Shown here one piece after another: positions 49,635 through 58,235 of a stretch of DNA of 64,000 nt. The notes below the pieces were generated by a model. That model ran no database searches and was not told the origin of the DNA. It saw nothing but the letters and a program-made list of their open reading frames with translations. Location of the stretch: NCBI GenBank assembly GCA_050251715.1, contig JBFWMG010000002.1:1-64000 (forward strand), written 5' to 3'. How positions within the stretch are numbered: the stretch's first letter is position 1; the number at the start of each line of letters is the position of its first letter. Source of the DNA: JBFWMG01 sp050251715. Its GTDB lineage: Bacteria > Desulfobacterota > Desulfovibrionia > Desulfovibrionales > Desulfovibrionaceae. A program made the position numbers and the translations under genes.

Positions 49635-49864
49635 CTGGGCGCGGCTCTGGCCGGTGGCGATGTGGCTCACGGGTGGGGCGGGCGCGGCCTGGCGGCGCGT
49701 TCCTGGTCGCGGTAAGCGTCCGGGCGCGTCGGCTGGGCATGGCGATTTTCGTGCCGTGGCGGGCGCGAGCCGGAAGGCTCGCGCGATGGCACGGCCGCGG
49801 GGGGAACATGCTTCGGGCTTGGGCGGCGTCGGAAGCCGCCCTTTTTCATGGCGTGGAATGAACG

Positions 49865-49921
49865 ATGCGGGACAACGCCACGGCGTTGTCCCGCATTGTT
49901 TCAATGCTAACATGCGCTAGC
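49865..49921 (-). repeat. Family C repeat C4 with 15-bp palindrome
   Basis: ATGCGGGACAACGCC (49865-49879) and GGCGTTGTCCCGCAT (49882-49896) form a near-perfect palindrome with two bases between. CATTGTTTCAATGCTAACAT then GCGCTAG follow, matching the C core. On the minus strand it starts right at the TAG stop of the FKBP gene and could also act as its 3' hairpin. Confidence 0.75.
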
Positions 49922-50345
49922 CAATGGACAGCAGGGTGATCTCGAAGGTCAAATCCTTGCCGGCGAGGGGATGGTTGCCGTCCAGCACGGCGGCGTCCTC
50001 GGTGATTTCGGTGATGGTGAAATGGTTCACCTGGCCGCCTTCGCCCACGGCTTGCAGCATCATGCCCGCCTGGGGTTCGATTTCCGAGGGCAGCTCCTTG
50101 AGCGGCACCTCGAAGACCATTTCATCGTAGCGGTCGCCGTAGGCTTCGTTGGCGGGGATGTGCACGGTCTTGCTGTCGCCCACGACCATGGTGAGCACGG
50201 CGTTTTCAAAGCCGGGAATGATGCTGCCTTCGCCCACGACAAACTGGAGCGGCGAGTCGTCGGGGGAGGCGTCGAATACCGTTCCGTCCGTCATGGTGCC
50301 GATGTATTTGACGGTAACGGTGTCGCCGTTGCTGGGAGTGCTCAT
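49917..50345 (-). CDS. FKBP-type peptidyl-prolyl isomerase, SlyD-like
   Basis: A 142-residue FKBP with inserted flap. DTVTVKYIGTMTDGTVFDAS and FVVGEGSIIPGFENAVLTMV give the FKBP core; KTVHIPANEAYGDRYDEMVF leads into the IF insert domain (about 70-125); HPLAGKDLTFEITLLSIG ends it. Such proteins speed prolyl isomerisation and act as chaperones. There is no His-rich tail as in E. coli SlyD. AAGGATTACGC precedes the ATG. It is monocistronic with repeat C4 at its stop codon. Confidence 0.93.
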   Translation of the reverse strand: MSTPSNGDTVTVKYIGTMTDGTVFDASPDDSPLQFVVGEGSIIPGFENAVLTMVVGDSKTVHIPANEAYGDRYDEMVFEVPLKELPSEIEPQAGMMLQAVGEGGQVNHFTITEITEDAAVLDGNHPLAGKDLTFEITLLSIG

Positions 50346-50486
50346 GCGTAATCCTTTGCTGTTGGAGGGTTGATGCGAGAGGCCGCGCTCTTGGCGCGAC
50401 GTTGCGGGATGGCGCACGCATGCGCACGCGGCAAGTGTAGCCCGGCGGCAAGTGGATTGCAAACCACGGCCTGGGGCGGGGAGAAA

Positions 50487-50807
50487 TCAGAATTCGCCGG
50501 TGTCCACGTAGATGACGCATACCGTGTCCAGATAGCGCGTCATGGCGTCGATCAGGCTGGCAAGCTCCTGTGGCGGTGCGTTGTCGCGCGCGCCCCGCTC
50601 AAGGGCGGCGCCCATGTCCGCCAGTTCGGCGAAACCGAATCCGGCGGCCGCGCCTTTTACCCCATGGCTGGTCGTGCGCGCGGTGTTCATATCCGCATTG
50701 GCCAGGGCGCGGCGTATGGCGGCTACGTCGTTGCGCACGTTTTCGAAAAAGGAGGGAATGATCTCCCGCAGTTGGATGTCGATGCGGGCAATGGGGGCGG
50801 CTGGCAT
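50487..50807 (-). CDS. Histidine phosphotransfer (Hpt) domain protein
   Basis: A 106-residue Hpt protein. The phospho-His lies in ARTTSHGVKGAAAGFGFAEL near residue 50, in the conserved H-x-[LV]-K-G-x-[AS] context. Four-helix bundle character is clear. Hpt proteins relay phosphate from hybrid kinases to receivers. The start at MPAAPIARIDI follows GGAG by five bases; earlier Met residues are in a Phe/Arg-rich stretch without support. It may serve the receiver proteins or kinases in this window, but no partner is adjacent. Confidence 0.85.
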   Translation of the reverse strand: MPAAPIARIDIQLREIIPSFFENVRNDVAAIRRALANADMNTARTTSHGVKGAAAGFGFAELADMGAALERGARDNAPPQELASLIDAMTRYLDTVCVIYVDTGEF

Positions 50808-50940
50808 GAAGGCTCCAGGGGTTGGTGTTGCGGCAATGCCGCCATACCATCGGAAAAATGCGAAGACAACCGCCTTTTTCTCCATAATACATGCTTTCCC
50901 CCATGGTTTGTTTCAAACGGTTCGCGTAAGACATGAGTAA

Positions 50941-51068
50941 AGGTAGACAAAGACACATTCCAGTCGCCTGTTCGCGGTGCCAGAGTCATGACGACCCCGA
51001 TGGGGGGGTGACATCGCGAGGAGGCTGAGTGAACGGCGGGCGCGGCACAAGCCAGCGCCCGCTTTTTT
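50941..51068 (+). ncRNA. Candidate small RNA ending in an intrinsic terminator
   Basis: Within the gap between the Hpt gene and the NarL-type regulator, GGCGGGCGCGGC, ACAA, GCCAGCGCCCGC and eight Ts make a strong plus-strand terminator (51035-51068) with no coding gene upstream on that strand. The preceding 100 bases contain stable local pairing such as TCGCGG with the CGCGA near 51014. No known RNA family is recognised. A tiny frame ATG ACG ACC CCG ATG GGG GGG TGA lies inside; I give it no weight. Confidence 0.4.
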
Positions 51069-51255
51069 TTGTCTGGAAGGGCCGGGCGAGCCGCATCAAT
51101 GCGCGGAACGTGTTGAAAAGCGATTCAATCTGGCGTACTATGCAGCCAAATTGATGCGCGTTACGCCACAGGTTTGAAGAGCGTCACAGGGGGGCGGGGC
51201 ACCACTCCGGAGTTGTTGAACAGAGAGACTGTGGCGGGCGTGTGTTCGGAACGCC

Positions 51256-51918
51256 ATGAGCATAACCGACGTGCCGCCCCGCAAAACCATCCGCTTGGCC
51301 ATTGCAGAGGACCATACCATCCTGCGCGAGGGTGTGTCCCACCTGCTTCAGGCCTATGATCCCCACATCCAGATAGTGCTTCAGGCCTCCGACGGCGTTG
51401 AGTTGCTCGAAGGCGTGGATCTTGCCCGGCCCGACCTGGTGCTTATGGATGTGAACATGCCGCGCATGCACGGCATCGAGGCCACCCGCCAGATCAAGCG
51501 CCGCCTCCCGGAGTGCCGGGTGCTCATCCTGACGGGCTATGAGGACGACCTGCTTTTCCGCATGGCCAGCGAGGCCGGGGCGGATGGGTACATCCTGAAG
51601 GGCGCGGGCAAGCGGGACTTGTCCGACGCCATACATGCCGTGGTGACCAACGGGGGGTATGTGTGTTCCCGTTTCAGCCGGGCATCGCGGGAATCTCCGG
51701 CCGAGGGCGCGGCCAGCCTGTCCAAACGCGAGCGCGAGGTGCTGTGCCTGGTTGCGGACGGCCTGACGAGCAAGGATATCGCGGCGCGCCTCTTCATCAG
51801 CGCCAAGACCGTGGAAAAACACCGCTCCAACATCATGCATAAGCTGAAGGTGGGGTCGCTGGCGCAGTTGGTTTCCTGGGCCAAGGAAATGGCCTTTCTG
51901 CTGGCGGAAACGGCCTGA
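51256..51918 (+). CDS. NarL/FixJ-family response regulator
   Basis: A 220-residue regulator. Receiver: RLAIAEDHTILREGVSHLLQ, the phospho-Asp in DLVLMDVNMPRMHGIEATRQ, and GADGYILKGAGKRDL with the conserved Lys. The LuxR-type HTH is SLSKREREVLCLVADGLTSK, DIAARLFISAKTVEKHRSNI and MHKLKV. It activates or represses promoters when phosphorylated. No sensor kinase is next to it on the same strand; the Cache-PAS kinase at 53216-56104 is the nearest candidate. Confidence 0.93.
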   Translation: MSITDVPPRKTIRLAIAEDHTILREGVSHLLQAYDPHIQIVLQASDGVELLEGVDLARPDLVLMDVNMPRMHGIEATRQIKRRLPECRVLILTGYEDDLLFRMASEAGADGYILKGAGKRDLSDAIHAVVTNGGYVCSRFSRASRESPAEGAASLSKREREVLCLVADGLTSKDIAARLFISAKTVEKHRSNIMHKLKVGSLAQLVSWAKEMAFLLAETA

Positions 51919-52388
51919 CCCGTTGGGTGCATGCTGCGGCTTCCTGAAAAAAATCCTCGACGTATGCGTTCGGCATGAAGTATATATTCCCTTAAGAGAT
52001 TGTCGCACCTGGCCGTTTGGCCTGTTGCGGCGCGCGATTGGGCGCACGCGTCTTTAGGCTCCCGCGCGGCATGGACCACGCTGTTGTGGCGCATGGCGGC
52101 GGGGGGGGCACATGGCGCGGGCAGGCGTAGCGCGGGCAGCCTGTCGGGCTGCGGCGGCGCGGACGCGCGGATGCGCGTCGCGGCGGGTGGCGCTCCTGGG
52201 ACGACCCGCAAAGGGCCGGAGCGCGCCAGAGGCCGGGGCGGCGGTTGCGCCGCTGGCGGCAGTGAAGAGGTGGCGGCTTGGCCCGCACGTGCGGGCCGGG
52301 GACTCGGCAGAGGGCAGGAGCCGCCTATGATGGAAAAAACGACTGGCGCGTCGGCAAACGCGGCCGGTTCAGCCTGGGAGAGAACATC
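51919..52388. other. Gene-free stretch after the NarL-type regulator
   Basis: An AT-richer start (TATATATTCCCTTAAGAGAT near 51980) that may hold the promoter of the next gene, then about 300 bases of very G-rich sequence. Open frames there are Ala/Gly/Arg-rich artefacts of composition without ribosome-binding sites. Confidence 0.5.
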
Positions 52389-53030
52389 GTGAAGCTGACG
52401 ATCACGGTACGCGGCCTGATGGATCAGGTGGTGATATCCACATTGCCCAAGAGTTTTGTGCAAAAGGTGTTCAAACACTGCATGGGCAAGAACAACACGC
52501 CCTATTTCGCCAACAACTGCTTCAAGGGCGTGCTGTATTTCGACTGGGAACTCGCCCAGAAATTTGCCGAGAAGGTCGGCCACGCCTACACCACCTGGAG
52601 CGACGAGGACAAGTATTACCACCGCACGGCCTATTGTTTCGACAATGACCTGGAAATGAATGCGCAACTCGACGGTGCGGTGACCTCGCTGACCGTGTCC
52701 ACCCTGGACACCCGTGTGAACAGGCTCGATCTGGACTCTTTTTTGCCCAAGATCACCGACGACGAGGTCGTCATTCTCATGGGCTCGGTGGACACGGGAT
52801 CGGAATCCTTTGTGCTGGAAGGGGTGGAAGGCGCTTTTGACCCCGAAAAATTGTGCGTGGATATCGATAACTTCGAGGATTTCTTCCTGGACGACATGCT
52901 GATAACCGGCATGCGCTATGACGGCAAAGACATGGAGCGGGTGCTTGGCGAATCGCGCGGCAAGCACATGATTACGCCCGTGTTGTTCTCCAAGCAGGGC
53001 AAGGAACTCGACCTCTACGATTTCATGTAG
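52389..53030 (+). CDS. Conserved hypothetical protein, 213 aa
   Basis: A soluble, acidic protein with no signal or membrane segment. The GTG start follows GGGAGAGAACATC. Notable parts are VISTLPKSFVQKVFKHCMGK, AQKFAEKVGHAYTTWSDEDK and YYHRTAYCFDNDLEMNAQLD, and the C-terminal MITPVLFSKQGKELDLYDFM. The composition and codon use look native. I do not recognise a family or motif that gives a function. It has its own strong terminator, so it is probably a single-gene transcript. Confidence 0.75.
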   Translation: MKLTITVRGLMDQVVISTLPKSFVQKVFKHCMGKNNTPYFANNCFKGVLYFDWELAQKFAEKVGHAYTTWSDEDKYYHRTAYCFDNDLEMNAQLDGAVTSLTVSTLDTRVNRLDLDSFLPKITDDEVVILMGSVDTGSESFVLEGVEGAFDPEKLCVDIDNFEDFFLDDMLITGMRYDGKDMERVLGESRGKHMITPVLFSKQGKELDLYDFM

Positions 53031-53056
53031 CCCGGCTCGACGCGCAACAAGACGCC

Positions 53057-53087
53057 AAGGCGGTGGACCTGTGTCCGCCGCCTTTTT
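53057..53087 (+). terminator. Intrinsic terminator of the 213-aa gene
   Basis: AAGGCGG-T-GGAC pairs with GTCC-G-CCGCCTT around loop CTGT, followed by TTT. It lies 27 bases after the stop. Confidence 0.85.
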
Positions 53088-53215
53088 CTATGGAAAGGAC
53101 ACCGCGCCTTCAACGGGCGGTCCCGCACGGCGCACCGCGATGCCATGGGCCGGTCCGGAGCCACGTCCGCGCAAGCGAGCGCTCATGGGGGGAAGGGGAT
53201 GCGCCACGGCCCGCG

Positions 53216-56104
53216 TCATGCGACTGGGGTGGGCGTGTGGGCGGGCAGTTCCAGCACGGCGCGGGCATACTCGCCGGGAACGCTTTCAAGCCACAACTCC
53301 CCCTTGTGGTCCCGGGCGATGCGGCGCGAGATGGAGAGGCCGAGGCCGGTGCCCTTGTGGGCGGGCTTGGTGGTGAAAAATGGATCAAAGATATGGTCGA
53401 TGACGTCGGGATCCACGCCCGCGCCCTGGTCGTAAAATTCGATGCGGACCATTTGGCGGTCTTCCGTGGCAACGGTGGACGCCGTGATGCGCAGGCACTT
53501 GTCCTTGTCGTGCGCGGGGAAACGCAGGTTCAGCGAGTGGCGGGCATTGGCCAGCAGGTTGATGCATATCTGCTGGATTTCCGTGGCACGGGCCAGCACC
53601 ATGGGGAGATCTTCCGGAAGAACGATTTCCACGGTAATACCGTTCTTTTTCAGCTGGATGCGGGTGAGCCCCAGGGCGTCGTCCAGAATGGATGACACGC
53701 TGCATGGCTGCGCCTGCCCCGTGTCGCGGCGCGCATATGCGAGCAGGTTCTTCACGATGGCGGCCACCCGCATGCCTTGTTCCACAATGCGCTCCGGGAT
53801 GTCCGCGCCGTCGACAATGGTTTGTTCGCGGCCCGACAACACCTGGGCGTAGTTGATGATGCCGTTGATGGGATTGTTGATCTCGTGGGCCACGCCCGCG
53901 GCCAATTCACCCAGCGCCGCCAGTTGCGCCGCGCGCATGGCCTCCACCTCAAGGCGTTTGCTTTCGGTGACGTCGGTGGAAATGCCGCATATCGAGCTCA
54001 CGTTGCCTTCCTCGTCGAACAGGGGAAACCGCGTGACCAGAAACAGTTTGCGCACGCCACCCGCCGTCAGCCCGAGCTCCTGGGTTATGGAGGCGCCCGT
54101 CCGCACCACATTGCTGTCTATCGCGCGTAGACACTGCGCCTCGTCGGGGAGGAGGAGATCGTAGTAGGAGGTGTCCTTCATGCGTTGCAGGGATATGCCA
54201 TGCACCTGCTCGAAGCGGCGGTTGACCAATTCTATCGCGCCGTCCGCCTTGGTGAGGCAAATGGTGGATGGCGAGTGGGTGAGAATGCCCTGTAATTGGG
54301 TGTTGCTGGCGCGGAGCGCGGTTTCCGCGCTTTTCAGGTCGGTGATGTCGCGTGAGCTGATGACCACGCCCACGATGGCGCCCATGTTGGTGCGGTAGGG
54401 GTAGTAGGTCGTGCTGCGGAAGCGGCGGCCCTGGGTGGGGTGGTTGCGCCACCGTTCAATAAAGACGACCTCACCCGCCAGACAGCGCTCGATCACGCCC
54501 TGAAGCTGGGAATATTCGAGGGGGCCGACCACCTGCGTGAGGGTTTTGCCAAGCACCGCGGCGCGGTCCTTGCCCAAGGTCTCCAGGTAGGCGTCGTTGA
54601 CCAGCAGATGGTGTTGCTGCACGTCCAACAGGCAGAAAAGGTCGGGCGTGGTGGACACGATGCGTTCATATTGGCGCAAACGTTCCTCCGCCCTGGTGCG
54701 GTCCTCCACCTCGCGCTGCAAGTCGGTGTTGGCTGTGGTCAACTGGTGGGTGCGTTCGGCGACCCGCTGTTCCAACAAGGCATTGGCCTCTTCCAGATCG
54801 GCCGCGTAGTGTTCCTTTTCATCGGACGTGCGGCTCAGGTCGTTGACATAGGCCAGCAGCCGCGCCTGCATGGCGGCAATGGCCGAGGCGAGCTTGCCGA
54901 TTTCATCCGGCGACCGGGCCGCGTCCCGCACGACGTTTTCCTGCTCCGGGGCGCCGGGCCTGAAGTCGCGGGCGGGCAGGTCGCGCACATAGCCGGTGAG
55001 CGCGCGTAGCGGCTGGGTATATCGTTTGATGGGGAAATACAGCACAAAGAGCGAGGCGAACAGCACCGCCAGAATGATGAGCAACAACTTGCTGACCAGG
55101 TTGTGGGCGGGCAAGGCCAGGTCTTTTTGTGCAATCGTATAGGCGAAATACCAATCCAGCGCCTTGAAGTAGTCGACAAAGGCGAATTTGGTCTCGTGCC
55201 CGCCCGAGGGGTTGGGCAGGGCGTATTCGAGCGGCGTGGCGGGGTGTTCGGAACTGTGGGCAAAGTCATCCACGAGGCGGTTGCCCGTCAAGGGGTTTAT
55301 CAGGTCTTTGGATGCGCCGACAGTGGCCAAGTGGGGGTGGACGATGGTTTTGTAGTCGCCGCTGAACAGGAAGGCATACCCGATGTTGGCGCGGCTGATG
55401 GCGTAGAAGATGTCCTTGAGCTTGGCAAGGATCTTGTCCATTTTTCTTTGTACTTCCGCCTCGATGACATCAATGCGCATGACGGTGGCAACCACCCATC
55501 CCCATTGGGGGAAGGCCATGAAATGCGCCATGTATTTCTCATTGGGCGCCTGCTCCTCGCCGCCGGAGGCCTTGCGCACAAAGACGAGGTAGCTGGACTT
55601 GGCCTTGTAGGCGTTGTCGCGCATGACTTCCAGGGCGTTCTTCCCGTTCAGCGTTATGTAGTCACTGCCAAACGTGCCTATGCGGGTGCGGTCGCCATGG
55701 GCCAGGAACACCAGATCCTTGTTGAACACGAAAAAGCGTTGCCCATCCGCGTAGCTGAAGTCCTGCACCCAGTCGAGACAGGCGGACACGGCCTGGTCCT
55801 CTGTGCGCCACCCGCGTACGGTTTCGTCATGGAACTGGCCGATCCGTCCGAGCACAAGGGGCACGACTTCGCGCATGACCTGGCGGTAACGGGCCAGGGT
55901 GTCGATCTGGTGCGCCACCAGCTCGTCGTATTCGTTCTGGATCTCGTGCTTGATGATTTGGAGCACGTTGCGGGCGTTGGTGAACTGCTGCGCCCTGGTC
56001 ACCCGCTGGATGGTGATGGACGAGCCCACGACCAGCAGCACGGCGATAATGGCCATGGCCGCCACAATGACCCCGAGCAGTTTGGTTTGCACCGAATGGA
56101 ACAT
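53216..56104 (-). CDS. Cache- and PAS-domain sensor histidine kinase
   Basis: A 962-residue membrane kinase. TM1 is VIVAAMAIIAVLLVVGSSIT (about 12-31). A large periplasmic Cache sensor follows (about 35-335), with FFVFNKDLVFLAHGDRTRIG and YMAHFMAFPQWGWVVATVMR. TM2 is LLIILAVLFASLFVLYFPI. Then come a HAMP-like linker, a coiled coil, and two PAS domains (about 490-730, first STTPDLFCLLDVQQHHLLVN). The His box is ELAAGVAHEINNPINGIINY, and the ATPase has NLLANARHSL, YDQGAGVDPDV and GTGLGLSISRRI. GGACC upstream fits the Met of MFHSVQTKLL. The binding-protein gene ends 26 bases before its start. Confidence 0.93.
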   Translation of the reverse strand: MFHSVQTKLLGVIVAAMAIIAVLLVVGSSITIQRVTRAQQFTNARNVLQIIKHEIQNEYDELVAHQIDTLARYRQVMREVVPLVLGRIGQFHDETVRGWRTEDQAVSACLDWVQDFSYADGQRFFVFNKDLVFLAHGDRTRIGTFGSDYITLNGKNALEVMRDNAYKAKSSYLVFVRKASGGEEQAPNEKYMAHFMAFPQWGWVVATVMRIDVIEAEVQRKMDKILAKLKDIFYAISRANIGYAFLFSGDYKTIVHPHLATVGASKDLINPLTGNRLVDDFAHSSEHPATPLEYALPNPSGGHETKFAFVDYFKALDWYFAYTIAQKDLALPAHNLVSKLLLIILAVLFASLFVLYFPIKRYTQPLRALTGYVRDLPARDFRPGAPEQENVVRDAARSPDEIGKLASAIAAMQARLLAYVNDLSRTSDEKEHYAADLEEANALLEQRVAERTHQLTTANTDLQREVEDRTRAEERLRQYERIVSTTPDLFCLLDVQQHHLLVNDAYLETLGKDRAAVLGKTLTQVVGPLEYSQLQGVIERCLAGEVVFIERWRNHPTQGRRFRSTTYYPYRTNMGAIVGVVISSRDITDLKSAETALRASNTQLQGILTHSPSTICLTKADGAIELVNRRFEQVHGISLQRMKDTSYYDLLLPDEAQCLRAIDSNVVRTGASITQELGLTAGGVRKLFLVTRFPLFDEEGNVSSICGISTDVTESKRLEVEAMRAAQLAALGELAAGVAHEINNPINGIINYAQVLSGREQTIVDGADIPERIVEQGMRVAAIVKNLLAYARRDTGQAQPCSVSSILDDALGLTRIQLKKNGITVEIVLPEDLPMVLARATEIQQICINLLANARHSLNLRFPAHDKDKCLRITASTVATEDRQMVRIEFYDQGAGVDPDVIDHIFDPFFTTKPAHKGTGLGLSISRRIARDHKGELWLESVPGEYARAVLELPAHTPTPVA

Positions 56105-56130
56105 GGTCGGTCCTTTGCCCATGCGCCAGC

Positions 56131-57288
56131 CTATTCCTTGTAGATCTCGATGGTTTCATGGATGATGCGGGCGCTGCCGATAACCTCCAACGGGAAATGG
56201 AAGCCGATCCGTTTGGCGGTCTCCAGATTGATGCTGATATCCTGGGGATCTTCGAGCAATTGGGACAGATCCCGTGGCTTGGCTCCGTGCAATATCCGGG
56301 CAACGGTATGGGCGTAGAATTCGCCGGCATAGGAGAAGTCGGGTTGGGCCATGCTCATGAGCGCGCCGTAGCGCACCTCATACAGGGTGCCCATGGCGAA
56401 GGAGGGCAGGCGGTGGGCAAGCAGCGGGCGAATGATCGCTTCCATATTGGTCGGATTCACGCCGCGATGGATGGTGATGTAGACCGCATCCACGCGCGGC
56501 GCCAGGTATTCGTAGCAGGAACGCACGCTCGCCTCGGCCTCGGCCAGGGACACGCCGCCAAAGGGCGCGTGGCAGGCCTCCAGTTCAAAGCCATACTCCC
56601 GGGCCAGAGGGGCGATCTGGTCGATGCCCGCATACGACCTCCCCTCCACGGAATTTTCGTATACGATGCCAAGCCGTTTGAAGGACACATAATCATGGAA
56701 CAACTTGACCTGCCGGGCGTACCGCGTTGGATCCACGCGGGCGTGCACGTGGTCGAACCCGGAATCGGTTGCGCTCTTGATGATGCCCGACGCCACCGCG
56801 TTGGAGGTGGAGCAGACCACGGTGGGAACATGGTGCCGGTTCGTGGCCAAATCCTGGCCCGCCCAGGTGCCGAGGGCGAGCATGAGGTCGATGTCCCCCG
56901 TTGTGTTGGCCCGTTCATAGAACGTCTCGCGGTTTTCCACCCGCTTGGCCTCGTTCCAGCCTGAGGACCAGAAGGCATCCTGCGGAAAGGTGAGATACTC
57001 GCTTTGTACGCCATGCCCCAGACATGCCCACAATTCACGGGCCGTCTCCGCGTGTTCGACGCAGAGCGTGTCCGTGACGCGCAGCCATCCCAAGGCCTCC
57101 AGGCCGGCCAGGGTCGCCTTGGTCACGGGAACGTAGTCGTTGTAATGGCCGCCTTCCATGTAGCCGATACGCCATTTTTCCCCATTGGCCCGTTTCATGG
57201 GCGCAAGGAGGGGGTCGGCGGCAAGGGTGATGGGCGCTCCCGCCGCCAGGCACAACAGCATGGTCAAAAGTAAAACCTGTATCCGCAT
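56131..57288 (-). CDS. Periplasmic substrate-binding protein (PF04392-like), kinase partner
   Basis: A 385-residue exported protein with a signal peptide (LLLTMLLCLAAGAPITLAA). WRIGYMEGGHYNDYVPVTKA begins a type I periplasmic-binding fold; VCSTSNAVASGIIKSATDSG, KRLGIVYENSVEGRSYAGID and SFAMGTLYEVRYGALMSMAQ are its ligand-cleft blocks, as in ABC-type TrpX-like proteins. There is no transporter beside it. It is in an operon with the Cache kinase, so it probably senses a ligand and docks to the kinase rather than feeding an uptake system. A weak promoter is upstream. Confidence 0.82.
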   Translation of the reverse strand: MRIQVLLLTMLLCLAAGAPITLAADPLLAPMKRANGEKWRIGYMEGGHYNDYVPVTKATLAGLEALGWLRVTDTLCVEHAETARELWACLGHGVQSEYLTFPQDAFWSSGWNEAKRVENRETFYERANTTGDIDLMLALGTWAGQDLATNRHHVPTVVCSTSNAVASGIIKSATDSGFDHVHARVDPTRYARQVKLFHDYVSFKRLGIVYENSVEGRSYAGIDQIAPLAREYGFELEACHAPFGGVSLAEAEASVRSCYEYLAPRVDAVYITIHRGVNPTNMEAIIRPLLAHRLPSFAMGTLYEVRYGALMSMAQPDFSYAGEFYAHTVARILHGAKPRDLSQLLEDPQDISINLETAKRIGFHFPLEVIGSARIIHETIEIYKE

Positions 57289-57382
57289 AGGTACAGTCCT
57301 CGACCTCGACGGTCATGGTTGCAGATGGGCACCGCTACCCGGCGCAAAGACGGGGGGGTATCAATCGATTGCCCTATTGGCA

Positions 57383-57411
57383 AGGATATAACACTGGGCA
57401 CGAAACGGCAA
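57383..57411 (-). promoter_or_regulatory. Weak promoter candidate of the binding-protein/kinase operon
   Basis: Minus-strand TTGCCG (57411-57406) and TATCCT (57388-57383) are 17 bases apart, 95 bases upstream of the start. Each matches the consensus at four of six positions. Confidence 0.35.
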
Positions 57412-57520
57412 TGGAGTGGACTACTTTTGTGGGCGGGCGGGCCGCCGCCTATTGGAAGGGTGGCGAGGCGGGCGTTCCATGCGGGTGGGATAGGCCCGCG
57501 CGCCGCGCCGGGACGGGGGA

Positions 57521-57556
57521 AAAAAAGAGTGGCCTCCGCAATGACCACTCTTTTTT
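57521..57556. terminator. Bidirectional hairpin with A/T arms
   Basis: AAAAAAGAGTGG (57521-57532) and CCACTCTTTTTT (57545-57556) pair perfectly around 12 bases. It fits a terminator for the minus-strand small-protein run that ends at 57641 and, less directly, for any plus-strand transcript. The rest of 57289-57640 carries only the promoter noted above. Confidence 0.7.
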
Positions 57557-57640
57557 GGCGCGTGCCGCCGCGCCTATGTCTGGAACCAGTATGCCCTGTC
57601 ATCGTGCGCCGCGGCCCCTGAAAGGGGGGCCATCGGCGGG

Positions 57641-57841
57641 TTACAATCCGGTGGTAAAGACCACGCACTCCGCCCTGAAGGGACACAGGTAACGGGCGCA
57701 GTCGCGTGGGGAAAGGGCGCCGAAGCAGGGGGGATGCCCTTGCGCGCGCTGGATGCAGCGGATGGTCTCTGTCAGGGATGCCATGGCGCCGGTAGGGCAC
57801 CCCATGGCATGAGCCTGCTTGCGCACGTCGTTTCGATCCAT
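57641..57841 (-). CDS. Small Cys-rich protein, 66 aa
   Basis: MDRNDVRKQAHAMGCPTGAM begins a soluble protein with Cys residues in GCPTG, RCIQRA, PPCFGALS, RDCARYLCPF and AEC. The C-terminal cluster RDCARYLCPFRAEC could bind a metal or an Fe-S cluster. GGAGGCAAGGCC precedes the ATG. The family is not recognised. It is the last of four same-strand small genes (58969 down to 57641) and is followed by a hairpin terminator. Confidence 0.7.
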   Translation of the reverse strand: MDRNDVRKQAHAMGCPTGAMASLTETIRCIQRAQGHPPCFGALSPRDCARYLCPFRAECVVFTTGL

Positions 57842-57899
57842 GGCCTTGCCTCCGTGACCGCTCATCGGCCCAAGCGGACCGCATGGTGCCGGTGCGTCC

Positions 57900-58211
57900 C
57901 TATGACAGGATGAGGACGCTGTTATCGTCCTGGGCGAGGGCGCAAAAGGAGTAGCCGTCCGCCGCGTCGTCGTTGAACCAGCGATCGCCATGGGCGCAAT
58001 AGCGAAAACGAAAGGAGCGCCCTGCCGGGAGTTCGAGCGTGAGAGAGAACCCGCCATCCTTGAGCCGCCGCATGGGATGCCTGCGCACGCTCCACTGGTT
58101 GAAGTCGCCGGCAAGCACGATCGACAACGCCCCCTGGGCCTGGGCGGGACTGACGTGAAACGTCACCTTGCACGCGGGCCTGGTTTTCAGAAAGTGCTTC
58201 TTCAGCGCCAT
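57900..58211 (-). CDS. Stand-alone glycogen-binding (CBM48/AMPK-type) domain protein
   Basis: A 103-residue protein consisting of one early-set/CBM48 domain. KVTFHVSPAQAQGALSIVLA and GDFNQWSVRRHPMRRLKDGG carry the W of the carbohydrate site; FRYCAHGDRWFNDDAADGYS ends the fold. Such domains bind glycogen or starch, or serve as protein modules. No glycogen gene is next to it. The ATG has GGGGAC upstream. It is the third gene of the small-protein run. Confidence 0.82.
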   Translation of the reverse strand: MALKKHFLKTRPACKVTFHVSPAQAQGALSIVLAGDFNQWSVRRHPMRRLKDGGFSLTLELPAGRSFRFRYCAHGDRWFNDDAADGYSFCALAQDDNSVLILS

Positions 58212-58235
58212 GGCGTCCCCAGTGAAGAGGGCGTG

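Noticed and set aside
50990..51013. A seven-codon leader peptide in the candidate small RNA
   Set aside because: There is no Shine-Dalgarno sequence before it and a frame this short is expected by chance.
52000..52392. A 130-codon plus-strand open frame after the NarL-type regulator
   Set aside because: Ala/Gly/Arg-rich low-complexity product without a ribosome-binding site; the following gene starts inside its end in another frame.
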